Of a DNA stretch of 34,825 bases, positions 1 to 12,288 are shown in pieces (the stretch's first letter is position 1; every line of letters begins with the position of its first letter). The notes beneath the pieces were generated by a model, which saw only the letters and a list, made by a program, of their open reading frames with translations, was not told where the DNA came from and searched no databases. Origin of the DNA: Herpomyces periplanetae (taxonomy: Eukaryota > Ascomycota > Laboulbeniomycetes > Herpomycetales > Herpomycetaceae); contig WMKJ01000126.1 in assembly GCA_009733715.1 (NCBI GenBank), positions 1 to 34,825 of the forward strand. The letters are read 5' to 3'. Both the position numbers and the translations under genes were made by a program.

Positions 1-180
1 CCCCAACGTCCTTGTCAAAATGGAATGGAAACTCTCCACTGCATTATACCCTGAAGCGATATCTTTTGAATGGTTGAAGCTAGGCGTATGTGAAGGATAC
101 GGCCACGACGTTGACACAGGGCCCCTCTATTTGCAGCAGGGTGGAATGCAAGTAAACGGATTATCTTTGAGAAAGAGCAA
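1..180 (+). CDS. Possible 3' end of an ORF running in from the left edge
   Basis: Frame 2 is open from the window edge to a TGA at about position 180, giving roughly 59 residues (ending LSLRKSN). The stretch is GC-richer than the window average and the residues are not dominated by Lys/Asn/Ile as chance AT-rich ORFs are. I do not recognise the peptide, and no start is visible because the frame runs off the window. It could be the last exon of an unidentified gene or a chance opening; about 60-codon openings are common here by chance. Confidence 0.2.
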
Positions 181-3100
181 TTGAATGCAAGCGGAAAACG
201 AATAAATGGAAGGAATGAGAAGATAGATGGAAGAGTGGATGCTATATAAGCTCAAAACAATATTTAAGCATTAAGAACTGCGCAAGAAAAATAAACGCAC
301 AACTAAATGCAGGATGGGAAAGACATTAGGCAATATAGATGATTGTACAGGAAGGAGACTAAACTCAGAGAGTAGCCTTCATAACAAGAAATACTATGAC
401 GAAGAGCTTAAATTATTCATAAGGAAGAAATAAAATTTCAAGCTAGAGAAAAGATAGGGAGATGACGGAGGAATCATTCTTTTAAATTCGGTGAGAAAAG
501 ATATTACACGACCACCAGGAGGAATGGCGGGTGGTTCATACGGATCAACAGAACGGACTTTCAAACATCCGGAGAGGTACACACGCACGGGAAACGTGCA
601 ACAAGGTATACATCCACCGCGATACTTATTATGGAAGTTTCGGGCAACACGCCTGAATGGCGTGAGCCTTTTGACGTTGGCGAGAGTGGGGCTCAGTTGC
701 AACCAAAAGGTTGGCATCGATGCGTCAGTGTGGGCAGTGCCGTACCTATTGTGTTCGGTGTGGTAGGTCCGTGTGGCGGTTGAGCAGTTATGACTAGCGA
801 AAGGGACTAACTGCGCCGGCGTTGGTTAGGGAGTAACTATAACGCTGCAAGAGGTGGGTCTTTGGAGACGATGCTGAAGTAAGATCAGGGAGGAGTTACG
901 ACGTGCCCCGACAAGAGAAAGGGTGCTTAAAAATATCATACCTGGCTAGGGGGTTCGCTTGAGCGGTATGGTGTCTAAAGGGGTACTAGTTGTGAATTGT
1001 TGATACCGATGAAGTGTACAACTTTTGTAACGGTGCTCGTGCTTGAAAGAATTTTTTTCCCCCGTATCAGTTATACTGAGCTGAAGGGATGACTAAAGCT
1101 CGGCTTGGTCCAGGGTTCCAGTTGGTAAGGCGAGATTTTCGGGTTATGCGTCTTAAAAATTCAACATATATATCAAAACATTGCAAATCACACAGGGTTT
1201 TGTAATAAGTACCTCCGATACCATAACATGATTTATAGCGAAGTAATTCTAGATGAAAAATTAAATTTTCCATGAACATAGCGTTAATTCACATTTCCAG
1301 CGTCAGGAAGACCTTTTTGGGAAAACTTATGAATCATGCGCATGTCAAGGTGCAACAAGGGAAACATCATTTTCAAAATAATTGATGACAATTAAAAAAT
1401 TGACATGCCAAGAAATTAAACAAAGTACTGCCGCATTGGGTAAAAAAATGGTGCCGTAAAACGGTTGTCCCCAGATTTTTGGTGACACCTAGAGCAATTC
1501 TTAATCCAAAAAGTTCTCTAATTGCTTCAAATTTTGAGGGTGAATACCCAGACAAATATGTAGGGTGTACAAAAGTTGAGCACAGTCAACCTCTGGAAAA
1601 ATACAGAAAATGGGGATTTTGTAGCTTTTACTACAAAAGTAAAGACCAAACAAAACCGCTAGATTCATTTCATATTAGCCAGTAAAAGAATTTGTTAAGA
1701 ATTCGTTTAGTTAGAACTAGAAACACCTGTGGCACTCTACGAATTGAAATTCTATATCATGTTTAAAGAGAAAATACATGCCACAAAAGTGGCTTCTATT
1801 ACCTTTATTTAGTAGTAGGCGAAAGTTACAGGAAAGTTGTAGGTTGGAATTATTTAAGAGTACACCTGACACTTTTTTATTCTTAAAAAATTATATTGGA
1901 TTTTTTAGAAATCGATTAAATAATTTCAGCAAAATAATTGTTTTTGTGAATGCTTTTCACATTGTTGTTAAAATCCCGCAGCAAATATTAAAATGAATTC
2001 CAAATTCAGTTAAACGATAGTTGTTCCAGATAGCTTTATACACTAAATATTTTGACGTTATGACTAATGTAAAACCTTTAACGATAAAAATGTTGAAGTT
2101 CGCACTAATTTAATATCGCATTGAAAGACATGACCCTAAACTGAGTTTGAAATGTACATCATTATAATTCACATATTAAGTCCCTCTTGTACTTTTGAAC
2201 TTCTCTTTTCCTTAAGTTAGGCTTGCATGGAATTCCCCAACCTTTCTTTTTGTTTCCAATTAAGTATTACGCCGCATCAGAATGCGCCCTAAGCTCTAAC
2301 AATTGTAATAGGATGACATATTATAATTATTATTGTTCACATTTAGTTCATTTTATCCCCCACATACAACGCTGAATTAATCATCTATAACAGTGTTGAT
2401 ACGGCAAGACAACTTTACTCAAGTACAGGTTCATAATACAGCAACAAAGAACTGTTTTGGCTATAACAAAATTTGAAGTTTCGAAGGAAATATTTGGCAT
2501 TCAAGATTGCTGGTTGAGAATTGAGCAGTTCAAACATCATTTGCATCCGTTAATGACAACACCATTCTGATATAGCTTAAATATATTACCATCCCAACAA
2601 ATTAAGTCTTTTAATATACTCCGTGTGTACAATTAAAATTCCGGCATCAAATCTATTTCTCACCATCCATCAGAAATTCTTACTTGAGTATCAATTAATT
2701 TGCCTAAGGAATGTAACCTTTTATAGTACTGGATTTTGGTGCTAGAGGTGATCGTTTTATGACCAAACAATAAATTTACGCAATACGCAGGCATAAATTG
2801 CCCTCAAGGTTAATCGTAGGCAATTTCCCAACATGGATACGATAAAACGGTGTAGGCTGAGTTATGAAAATTAGTTGTAGCTAAGAGACGTAATGGGCAA
2901 ACTTTTTGGATGTGAAGGCGCGTCAGTGTACGTAAATAGTACACATTACTCACGTTTAAAAGTGTAATTTTGGCAAATAGCCAGAGAATTTAAATTTTGA
3001 CGTTGTGCGACAATGCTTATTAACTAAATGATTCGTGTATCTTTAACGCACTGTAGATAAATTATATTTTAATTGGGTTGCTTAAACAGCCACAAAAACA

Positions 3101-3301
3101 AATATTAATCAAAGGCAACTTAATTTATTGTGATTGTGCTACCTGCTGCAAGCCTTCCGTGAATTGTAGGTTTTGTATTTTGACTGGATTTGTATGTTTT
3201 ACTCTCGTGACGAAGCTCGGACTTTGTCTTGGTGGTCCATATTTTATTAAGGGTTAACAGGGAAAGAATACTTTTGTGAAATAACTGCAAAAGGGATAAA
3301 C
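181..3301. other. Intergenic stretch; GC-richer left part, AT-rich right part
   Basis: No gene recognised. Positions 1 to about 1060 are visibly richer in G and C, with purine-rich runs such as the segment around 850-930, and contain overlapping 91- and 107-codon ORFs on opposite strands that resemble nothing I know. From about 1060 to 3301 the DNA becomes AT-rich, with only short chance ORFs. The last few hundred bases are presumably the GLE1 promoter, but I see no clear TATA box. Confidence 0.5.
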
Positions 3302-4966
3302 ATGGGCAATGGATCTGAACGATGTTATCTTCTCAATGAATTTTGCGATGAGTGTCTGAGAGTTTCTGAAAAGCTAAAACTCGCATCAGAATTTCGAAAG
3401 AATCACTATCACAAAGCACTTATAAATGCAGCGTGTGAGCACCGCAATGTCCGTTTAGAGGCAGAAACTTTATTGCGTAAACTTCATCAGGAAAACATTT
3501 GTTACCAACAATTTCGTGATGACCAAGTCGAATGGCAAAGGATGAATTTGAAAAATCTTAGCGAACCACCAGAAAATAATTTATGCGCCAGTAGCTCAAA
3601 CTCGATTTCTGATATTATAATGAATGATCAACAATTAACGTCGAAAGGATTGATATCCTTGAATGAGCATTTAATGAAAATGGCATCCACACCCTATCAA
3701 AATCTGTGCCCAGTCTCCAACTTTGAGAGTCGCTTTTGCCCAAATGGAGAAACGGCATTACCTAATAGTTCTACATGCAGGACCGATTTATTATTTGATT
3801 CAGTTGTGATGATTTCCCACCCGCCATGTTTACGAACTCCCCCACCGGAAAGGCCATTGAAGCATGAATATTCAGAACCAAACAATAATGTGTCCACTCC
3901 GAAAATTTCTAGTTATGCGAATTTGTACCAACAATGTGTTGGAATTCACTTAGAGCTGAAAAAATTCAGAAAATATTTAACCAATTATCATATTGCGTTG
4001 GATTTGAATTTAAAGAAAACAGTTAGCAGTTGGCGGCACGAAATCCAAAAATGGTTAAGTCAAGTTACTTGCAATGAAATTGAATACGAAGCAAAGGTAA
4101 GTTTGGCTATTTCTACACTAGTAATCGAATCAATTACTGCATGTGCCTTGACAATAATCTGTTGTACCTTAATATTTAACAGGACTGTACAGGCAGGGCA
4201 TATATGTGAAGTGTTAAATTCTGCCTTCAAAATTTCCTACCCGACTGTTGATATTCGCAAGTTTCTTTTCACTGAAACCGTGCCACAATTAACTAACTCT
4301 GAGAGCGTTGTATCTGCCGTGTTCATATATATGGTGAACATCTTTTCAAAAATGTTGGTTAATCAGTTTATTCAGGAAGCGGGCGTTGATCCTCAAAAGG
4401 CGGATGGTCTCAGTCAAGTTGCAGCTAGCATTTTTAGAGACCCCCTACTACTACTACAAGGCAAATCTCTATCCCCCATTTTTATCTGCAAATTCGTCAA
4501 ACACTGCCCTGTACTGTTTGGAGAAGACATCAAGGAACTTCCTGTCATTAATCATACAAAGAAAAGTTTTTTCAACTTAAACAGTGAAACTGAAAATGAG
4601 TCGCTACATTATCGTGAACTGACTATCGGTGTTAGCGCTGGGTTGACGAACATAATTCTTCGGCAACCCTTATATCCCTACCCTCTCCAAATCCTTTCGC
4701 CTCGCTTCTTTTGGTCTTTGCTCTCACATATCGTTAACCATCCCGTAACCAAAATTACCCCAACTCATCTATTGCTATTGAGAGCTATGCTGTCGGCCAA
4801 CATAATTCATAAATTTTTACAATATTATGGGAGAGCTGCTCTTGTTGCAGTAAAGACAGCTGTTATTTCCATCCCTTCGGACCTCCCTCAATTTCATCCT
4901 GACGTCATTAACATAAACCAATTAAAATTGAAGCTTAATTCACATTGTAGGATACAAATTAATTGA
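3302..4966 (+). CDS. GLE1: GLE1-like mRNA export factor
   Basis: Gle1 acts at the cytoplasmic face of the nuclear pore, where with inositol hexakisphosphate it stimulates the DEAD-box ATPase Dbp5 to strip export proteins from mRNA. Proposed exons are 3302-4096 and 4193-4966, a 522-residue product (about the yeast Gle1 length). The N-terminal ~200 residues are polar and linker-like. The C-terminal HEAT-like Gle1 domain begins near residue 210, with WRHEIQKW at 244-251, FIYMVNIFSK at 309-318 and a helix over 355-375 ending CPVLFG. These match the fungal pattern from memory, as does the late FLQYYGRAAL helix. The intron is inferred from GTAAGT at 4097 and CAG at 4190-4192. Its 96 nt contain no in-frame stop, so the unspliced reading is also open (554 residues). 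The segment after CPVLFG is diverged from the usual GR.RLGW region. The family call is firm; the intron is likely. Confidence 0.85.
   Translation: MGNGSERCYLLNEFCDECLRVSEKLKLASEFRKNHYHKALINAACEHRNVRLEAETLLRKLHQENICYQQFRDDQVEWQRMNLKNLSEPPENNLCASSSNSISDIIMNDQQLTSKGLISLNEHLMKMASTPYQNLCPVSNFESRFCPNGETALPNSSTCRTDLLFDSVVMISHPPCLRTPPPERPLKHEYSEPNNNVSTPKISSYANLYQQCVGIHLELKKFRKYLTNYHIALDLNLKKTVSSWRHEIQKWLSQVTCNEIEYEAKVSLAISTLVIESITACALTIICCTLIFNRTVQAGHICEVLNSAFKISYPTVDIRKFLFTETVPQLTNSESVVSAVFIYMVNIFSKMLVNQFIQEAGVDPQKADGLSQVAASIFRDPLLLLQGKSLSPIFICKFVKHCPVLFGEDIKELPVINHTKKSFFNLNSETENESLHYRELTIGVSAGLTNIILRQPLYPYPLQILSPRFFWSLLSHIVNHPVTKITPTHLLLLRAMLSANIIHKFLQYYGRAALVAVKTAVISIPSDLPQFHPDVININQLKLKLNSHCRIQIN
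4097..4192 (+). other. GLE1 phase-0 intron, stop-free and 96 nt
   Basis: The ends are GTAAGT and TGTACAG, with a TTGAC branch-point-like element near 4148. A nearer-looking acceptor at 4181-4182 would give 86 nt and a frame that stops within nine codons, so the acceptor at 4192 is preferred. If retained, the intron encodes 32 residues, mostly hydrophobic, placed between residues 265 and 266 of the spliced protein. Confidence 0.7.
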
Positions 4967-5205
4967 GTGTTACTTGACCTTATTTCTTAATGCTAAATCA
5001 ATGCTTCATTTTTTTTGTGGAGATACTTCTGGAGTGCAATAATTGTACTTATTAACAAAGCTATTTTTTATTGCCTACATGCAATTCCTGCTTTACGGTT
5101 TGAGCATTAAGTAGAAGTAAAGAGGAATTATAAAAATTATATAATGTTCATTAAAAGCCCAGGAGACTACTGTTAAACATAGACTGCTTTAATTCTCCTT
5201 TTCAT

Positions 5206-5649
5206 ATGGCATTAGGAAATTTCAACAATTTGTTTTTTTGGGAGGAGGCTTTGCTGTTTATCGCTGTGGATTGTTCCATTAGCAGGCTGCGTTAAGGATT
5301 GTTGAAGGACGACCCATGTGCAAACTTGAAGACTTAAGGTGTGTTGCGCAAAGATAATTTAACTCAACTGAATTTCCGAAATGTTGATTCAAACAACTGC
5401 AAACTTACCCTGAGGCTCTCGAGCACCAAATTCGAATCATGCTTATTTGGGCAAAATGCTAGGGGTCGGCATACAATCTCAATAGATTTGCGTCAAGCCG
5501 ACGCAATCCCATTTGATGAATCTAGTCACAAATTTGCATGCGGGTTAATGCAAGTGATATTAACACAGACAACTTCTCTCAAATATGAAGCTATGAATTC
5601 GATTTGTACGCGATATTTAGACCTTTTGGCATTGTCGTTACAGTGCTAA
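5206..5649 (+). CDS. Unidentified small protein, possible histone-fold-like C-terminus
   Basis: I do not recognise this gene. From an ATG at 5206 a single frame runs to the TAA at 5647, interrupted only by TAA codons at 5293 and 5335. A 48-nt intron from 5291 (GTTAAG) to 5338 (TTAAG) would remove both stops and keep the frame, giving 131 residues. It lacks an obvious branch point. The downstream part has GC near 42% and balanced codon use, unlike chance ORFs here. The last ~35 residues (from FACGLMQVIL to RYLDLLALSLQ) loosely resemble the Bromo_TP/TAF3 type of histone fold, a long helix followed by a helix with RYLxLLA. It lies 239 nt downstream of GLE1 on the same strand. Alternatives are a recently inactivated gene, in which both stops would be CAA-to-TAA type changes, or a chance ORF. 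Confidence 0.4.
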
Positions 5650-8600
5650 CGCCCTACTAGAGTTAGTGTATGGTAATAGCCTAAATATAACCTGAGTCGA
5701 TGATGGAAACTAGTAAACTATTTAACGAATTATTTATCACTCAGATTCGAACTGTGGCGTCATTAAAAAATTGCGCAGGAAATTAGTGTTACCGTATATT
5801 TTCATTAAAAAATTCAATACTGTCACAATGGAAACAGTGCAGATATATTGATATTGTTAAATGTAAAGCAGTTGAATAATTAATTAGAATTTTAGTATAA
5901 GACTGTTATTCATCAGACTTAAAGTGGCTTCATATAAGTAAAGAAAACTGAGTGGAGGACTAACATAAAATCGTAGGAAAGGTGTGCTACATGACATGTT
6001 TTTGGTCAAATGATAATGGCAATTGAAAACGTACCTTTTGTAAGTGACAGTACTACCTTCACACGCCCTTATTCGGAACAGACATATAGAAGTATGAAGT
6101 GAAATTTAAATTATCATTTCAGTTTTCCCTACACAATTCAGTAACAAAATAACATCCAAAATTCTAGACTTCAAGATAAATATTTTGCTATTCTAAAAAT
6201 TACTAATATTCATCATGATTTCAATTTGTGCTGAACAGCAACATTCGGTTTATTTTAATCTGTCATGTACACTATTTTTCCTTCATGATTGAACAATTCA
6301 CTGCTAAATGATACTTCCAATTAACTGCTTCATTCGTTGATTATAATAGTCATAGAACGTCACAAAGCACTTCTAAAGCGTATATTAAAATATATTAGAG
6401 ATGCCAATACTACTCGAAAGCCTGCATAACGCTTCATCTTATCACAATGGTCCACATTAAATGTAGCGGTATTGCAACCAAAATAGGTAAAAATCACACA
6501 GACGTAAGCTATATTGATTTAGGTTCAAACATACATCATTTAAAAGAGATATATAAATCCAATAAAACATCCTTCGTAATTCACATGCCGCTAAAATATA
6601 ATCAAACTTAATAAATCGAATGATGAAACGAAAATTGGACGCCATTATATGGTGATTTTGTCTACTTAAACATAGGGTTGCCCCTAAATATAGCCTTGTC
6701 CTACTCAAGCCAGAACCTTTGGTAACTGTCTATATTAAATTCAGGGACTCATTGTATTGGTATAGTTCAATAAATGAACAAACTTTAAAGCTATAAATCA
6801 GCATATTTTCTCTTGTAGCCCGATTTCACCACATAGGCTTTAAAGATTTCCACATAAACATCAAAATTTATAACGTTCAGGATTTACTCAGGCTACCAAT
6901 TGTGCCGGTGCTATATCGCCTCATAATAACCTCGAAGTTCTTAGGGGAAGCCACATCCCTTTCAATACCCAAGTTGTAGTATTATAATATTGTCAGCCTT
7001 CATTTTTAGAGGATAACATTGGCGTCGGTAGTATTTCAAATATTGCAAGATGAAATCTTACAAATTTAGTACTATGGCTCCTGCATATTTTTTGAGTATC
7101 AGCAGTAAGGTAGAAGCTAAAGTAATTAAGTTATTCAGTGCCAACTGCTTACTAGAGAGCCTAACGAAATTGGTGCATAATCCAAAATATTTCATCAATG
7201 TTTTAGTAATTCTACAGTAATACATTAACCCCGTTAGCATTAGCCACAAACTTGCACACACTGTACACCTTATTTCACAAAGGATTAGGTAATATCACTA
7301 CCTGCCTCACAAATCCGCATTTGGCCACCCATACCACCGAAACTCGGCAAAAAAAATGTGAAGTTAATAAAATGAAACAGAACTTTGGAGCCACGTTATA
7401 TGGCCTGACTGTTACCTGCATTAAGGAGATGTCCCAAACATACAGTTTTATGAACTCCATATTATGACAAGCAAAGTTGACCTTAGCCTAATGAGGTCTC
7501 GCATGATTTTTCTGGTTAGGGGCACAATGCACCATGTTGAGCCTTGTTGTGTGACCAGATGTCAAGCATCCTTTACATTAGCTCTAGTTCTACAACGTAA
7601 CGACGCCTGGGAAATATGGACATTCTAAGGCTTGCAATGATTTATCCAACAATACTATTTATTAACAACCTCACTAATAAGTGTTAGCCATTTGCAGCTG
7701 TATGGCACATGCTTTTTGTATCCTGGGTGATACTCCCTCACCATTGCGGTAATATCCAATTTTCCCTACATTAACATTGTATTTGTACCGATGGAATATA
7801 CAGCGTCTCATGTCCCTAATCAATCTTCCATGAATAACGATGTTAAAACTGCATCTCATTCGTGCGCGCTCATTACCAATGCTCCAGTTGCTTGTTTCAC
7901 ATGCTAAGTCCAGGTATGTAAAACTTAAAGTTCCATCTGTATAGTTCAATAAATTCCATTAAATTTCTTTTTGGGAGGTTTCTTCTTAGCCCCTCGATTC
8001 GCATAGCGTAATAGTGTCGATATTATATCCCATTGATATGTTCCAAAAGTAACGTACTCTATTGATAGTGAAACTGCGCCTAAGCAGCTCAGCCTGCTTT
8101 CTTAACTCGCAATAAAGGGGTTAAAATTCTTTTTGGTAAATGAACTGTGATGCCCATTTCAAACTTTACACATATTGTGAACCACTCTAGACCATACAAA
8201 TGGGCTGTTTGCGCCCCTATGCGTGTGCAACCGGGAAAATTACCACTTTACTCTTGTATGATCTAGAAATGCTTGCGAATATATTCCGCACTATGATCGT
8301 TCGCTGATGTAATCCATTTGGCGACTGGGAAAATTTGTAAACCAGTTAGAAGATATGACGGCCGGGAGAAAGGTTAGCATTACAGCCTGCATATTCAGAT
8401 ATTTACATGACCTTCGTTCAAGCCTAAACGTCTTTGTTTTGACTGTGAGAACTATTATTTCTTTTCATAGTATGTAGTTCATTGCACCCACTACCATTAT
8501 ACCATGTTACCGCGATTCTTAGAGAGCATTTAAAGGTCATAATTTACAAACAATTATTTTTGTCGCTCGTATCTAAGTTACGTATATAAAGACCACTCTT

Positions 8601-11572
8601 CCTCAGCTATAAAGCGCGGATCGAAGTTTGAACCTTCCTATTCTTGACTCTCACATAACTTCCTTATCAGCATACGGGAAACATTATGAGGTTGAGATGT
8701 TTAATCAGTCGTCATTTCAGCTTATAATAATTTTGCTAAGTGCTTGAGCATTTAAAGTTTGGTGTAACATCGTAAAACATTAGTTCATAAATCCCCCAAA
8801 AAATCCATCATCTGCACAAGGCAACTAAATAAAAATTCATATTTTCAGGTTTAACCGGGTTGGACTGCCTCCATCCTGATTTTTGACGAACGTCATGCTA
8901 AAATTTTATTTTAACACCACAAAATACTAATTCCGTAAATACCTTCCATTTAAACCCGAAAAGTAATATTATTTAACGAAATTAATACCAACCGTATTCT
9001 GTATTTAGTCACTCTTAAAGATTTTAGATCCTGCTGCCGAATGTTTTAAAGATTAGGCTGTTCAATACACAAATGTTAGGATATTTCTGAAAAGCGAAAT
9101 CTAACTTCAAGAACTAGATGTCCTCAAATTTAGAATTATTGCTTCCTAAAAGGGAAAGCCGCCCACCAGTAAACCGTTATTTATCGTAACACTCTGCAGG
9201 CGTTCCTTGAGGTATTTCAACCTTTCATATTTCGCCAATGAACAACCTTGAACCATGTCACCGATATTAGTTATACAATTCATGTGTCGTGTTTGTAGTG
9301 TGCTCAGTACCCAGTGCTTCAATACACATCCAAGGTCTTAAATTTCTAAAATTTCTTATCGTCAGAGCAATGCACTGTGACTGTTCCGTTTATTACCTTT
9401 AAATAAATCAAATGTCATGGTTTTGATTACGTTGGATGAGCTTTTAGGAAAACTTTGCCGAGTTGCTTCGTGTATCATGTTTAAGTGATCGTTAAAGCTT
9501 ACCTATTCCACATAGAGTTTTTGGATTCATAGCTAATTGCTAATCGGAATGTGGGGTTTTCCCAGCATCTATTGACAGTCTAGCAGCGACAAAATTATTA
9601 ATAACTAAGCTGCATTATTGTGCGTTTTCAATATAATCCCTAACACTTCGCAGGTTCAATTCGTGCATGTAGCTCGTAATTGTTTTCTATTTTATTGATG
9701 CTTTAACAAAAGGTTCATTGGTACTTTTCTAATTTCCTCGTTATAATAACAGCCAACCTGAGTCACTATTAGAATTATTATTTTAATTTTAACACCTAAC
9801 TCTACCTACAGAGCCTCCCTTGTGTTTTAGTTTTTTAAAGTACTTTTATGAAAAATATTAAGAATTAAATTAATCGGGATTCTTGATGGTGTTGCTATTA
9901 ATATGGATGGGAGGGCCGAATATTCTGCTCGGTGATAATTTGTCTACAAGTTTTCGTGCACCACTGGTATGCGCCTACCCTTCACAATATATCTCTTACA
10001 ATTAATGCTTTACTTGACTACCGAAATGTTTAACACAATATGTAAACAACCATAGAATTTCTGCAGCTTCATGACCAATGAAATTTAATATCCTCTTGCC
10101 TAATGACATGTTGGACGGCTCATGTTACTATTTTGAGACCCAGTTGTGTATAATCTACCTGCATCTGATACGGTTTGTTGGTTTTCACGCTTGGTTTTGT
10201 TTCTTGGTAGGTGCAGCAGCTTTTCAGAGATATTCTCGTTTGTCAATTATAGTAGATTTGTTGCATATTTAATAAATCAGGTAGGTTATACCTCGTGATC
10301 ATGAAATTTTTTAGTGTGCATAACTTTTCTTCATTGAAATTTTGGAACAATTATTGGAATCTGAAGTTTAATGGCAGGGCTATCTAGTACGTGCTACACT
10401 TACGTTTTTAGTTGTTGCCACGCTGTGCTCGCTAACCATAAAATTTGTTACATTTAATAGTGAAATGGACATATGTCTTTACCGTTGGGCGTCTCATAAA
10501 TTTCGAAAACCTATGGAGGCGTAATATAATACCCTACATAAAACGGATAGCGTTTGGTATTCTTGAAAATAGTTCCGAAAAATATAACACTAACAGATGT
10601 TGAATATTTCATTAAGTGCCTTAATTGGTGTTTGATAGCATTGGCTTAAATGTAGATTGGATGCGAACTCGTGGTTCAAGATTGAAATGGAGACCCCTAA
10701 AAATTTTAGTTTCTTTCTATTCCAGGTTGGATTGACTTTGAAAATTAGAGAACGCATCCTCCTGGCTGTCCTATTGACTTGTTTTAGAGACATATTGTAT
10801 TTTTCTTTGTAGGTCGACCATATTGAGGCACACTAAATATCTTCACAGGGTTAAACGAATAGGTCAAAAACTAATAGCTTTGAAAACTCTTAAAACACAT
10901 AATTGTTTCTAATGTTTGAGGTTAGGCTGTCGCAACCGTGTTAAATGAATTTCAGAAAGGTAGAAACAGTAAAGAGAAGTTTCGCGTAAGGCTCTAACAA
11001 GCCTGCTAACAGAAATTCAACAATAGTTTATGATTACAGCTAGCATGTTCACTTAATATTAGGAATTCTTCAAACATTGTAAATGTCTGACGCTTTGCCG
11101 TTTTCCCAGTACCATATTCTTATCGTTACGAATTGGAACTAGATATTAAAAACTGTTGCCTCAGATGAATGCTTAATGGAATTATATTAAATTCACAGGC
11201 AGTCCCCACATTACGCCATTGATTGCATGAAGGAGCTTGTTTAAGAATGTCGGCTAATATTATGTTTAGCCATGTTTTAGGTAAATTTTCTTATATCTTT
11301 AGATTATTCGCTGTTCGAAAAATACATTTACCCTGTACAAATATAGTCAAGATTCGTGGCCACTTTGTAATTTAAATATTCTTCAGTTACAAATATGTTT
11401 GCTTCACTGAAACAAGTTCAAATTCACTACATTCTACATTATAAGCAGACCATTAAAAAATATACCTCACAAGGCGTTTAGCTAAATTGAGTTACTGCAA
11501 GGTTACCGAGCATTTTGTAACAACACATTACAAATTCAGGGGTTCATTCAAAGTAATTAAATAATCGATTTT
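5650..11572. other. Long intergenic region without supported genes
   Basis: About 5.9 kb of AT-rich DNA. The longest openings, 91 codons on the minus strand at 7674-7949 and about 65-70 codons at 7058-7261, 7252-7467, 10078-10272 and 10590-10793, are of a size expected by chance and show no family resemblance. I found no tRNA, rRNA or spliceosomal RNA pattern and no terminal repeats by eye. Confidence 0.55.
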
Positions 11573-12288
11573 ATGAAAACGGTACGCATTGAGAGTATAC
11601 ATATCGTCGATTGATTAGATTAACAGAAAATAGTGAATGCGATAATTACACCGATGCACGCTTACTCTTCTACAAAGATTTCAAACTCGATAGTTACGAA
11701 GGTTGTCGTACGGCGTTCCGTTTTGAATCAGACACGAACAGGCAAGAAAAAAAAGCTTTATGCACTTACTTTAACGGGGAACTGCAATGGAATAGTAGGA
11801 ATAGGCGAAGGAAAAGCGAAGACTTTGGAGAAAGCAACGCGCAAATCACGATCGCATGCTCTCAAAAGCCTTAAACCAATATACTGTCTAGGTAACGGTG
11901 CAGGAATCAATATCAAAAATTCTGGTCTAAGCGGAACACGTGTTCAATTAAAATCGATGCCATTAGGTACGTAGGTGGGTCAAATCAGACAAGCCCATAC
12001 ATCGCATGTAACACCTGAGCTTATTGAAATATTCTGACAAAACTCTCAAAAGGATGTGGTTTAAGAAGTTCAAATATAATATGTGAGCTTTTAGCCATGG
12101 CCGGATTGAAGAATTTTTCGGCCCGAGTTCTGAGATCGCAAAATCAGATTAAATGTGCGAAGTTAGTTTGTGACATCTTAAAAATTCAACCTCCACCAGT
12201 AGATATTTCTAGAGTAAGGGGCCGAGCGTTAAAAGATATACATACCACATATTACACGACAGATACAGATATTGAATATCAGAATTGA
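11573..12288 (+). CDS. MRPS5: Mitochondrial ribosomal protein uS5m
   Basis: This is a bacterial-type S5 protein of the mitochondrial small subunit, sited near the mRNA entry. Evidence is the S5 double-stranded-RNA-binding fold segment VTKVVVRRSVLNQTRTGKKK, then GNCNGIVGIGEGKAKT, and the C-terminal lobe MPLGCGLRSSNIICELLAMA followed by GLKNFSARVLRSQN. The last part and the RVRGRALKDI tail are typical of fungal S5m. Proposed exons are 11573-11581 (MKT), 11627-11966 and 12053-12288, giving 194 residues. The second intron (11967-12052, GTACGT..AAAG, branch point TTCTGAC) is well supported because it restores the domain across two frames. The first (11582-11626, GTACGC..ACAG, 45 nt) and the start are tentative; the coding frame has a stop just before 11624, so some join is needed there. 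The protein is much shorter than yeast Mrps5 (about 307 residues), so an N-terminal exon may lie further upstream. Confidence 0.82.

Noticed and set aside
5737-5780. GTTCGAATC on the minus strand, like a tRNA T-loop
   Set aside because: No matching acceptor stem, D-arm or anticodon arm could be folded upstream.
7674-7949. 91-codon minus-strand ORF
   Set aside because: Chance-sized, with no recognisable motif, signal peptide or splice partner.
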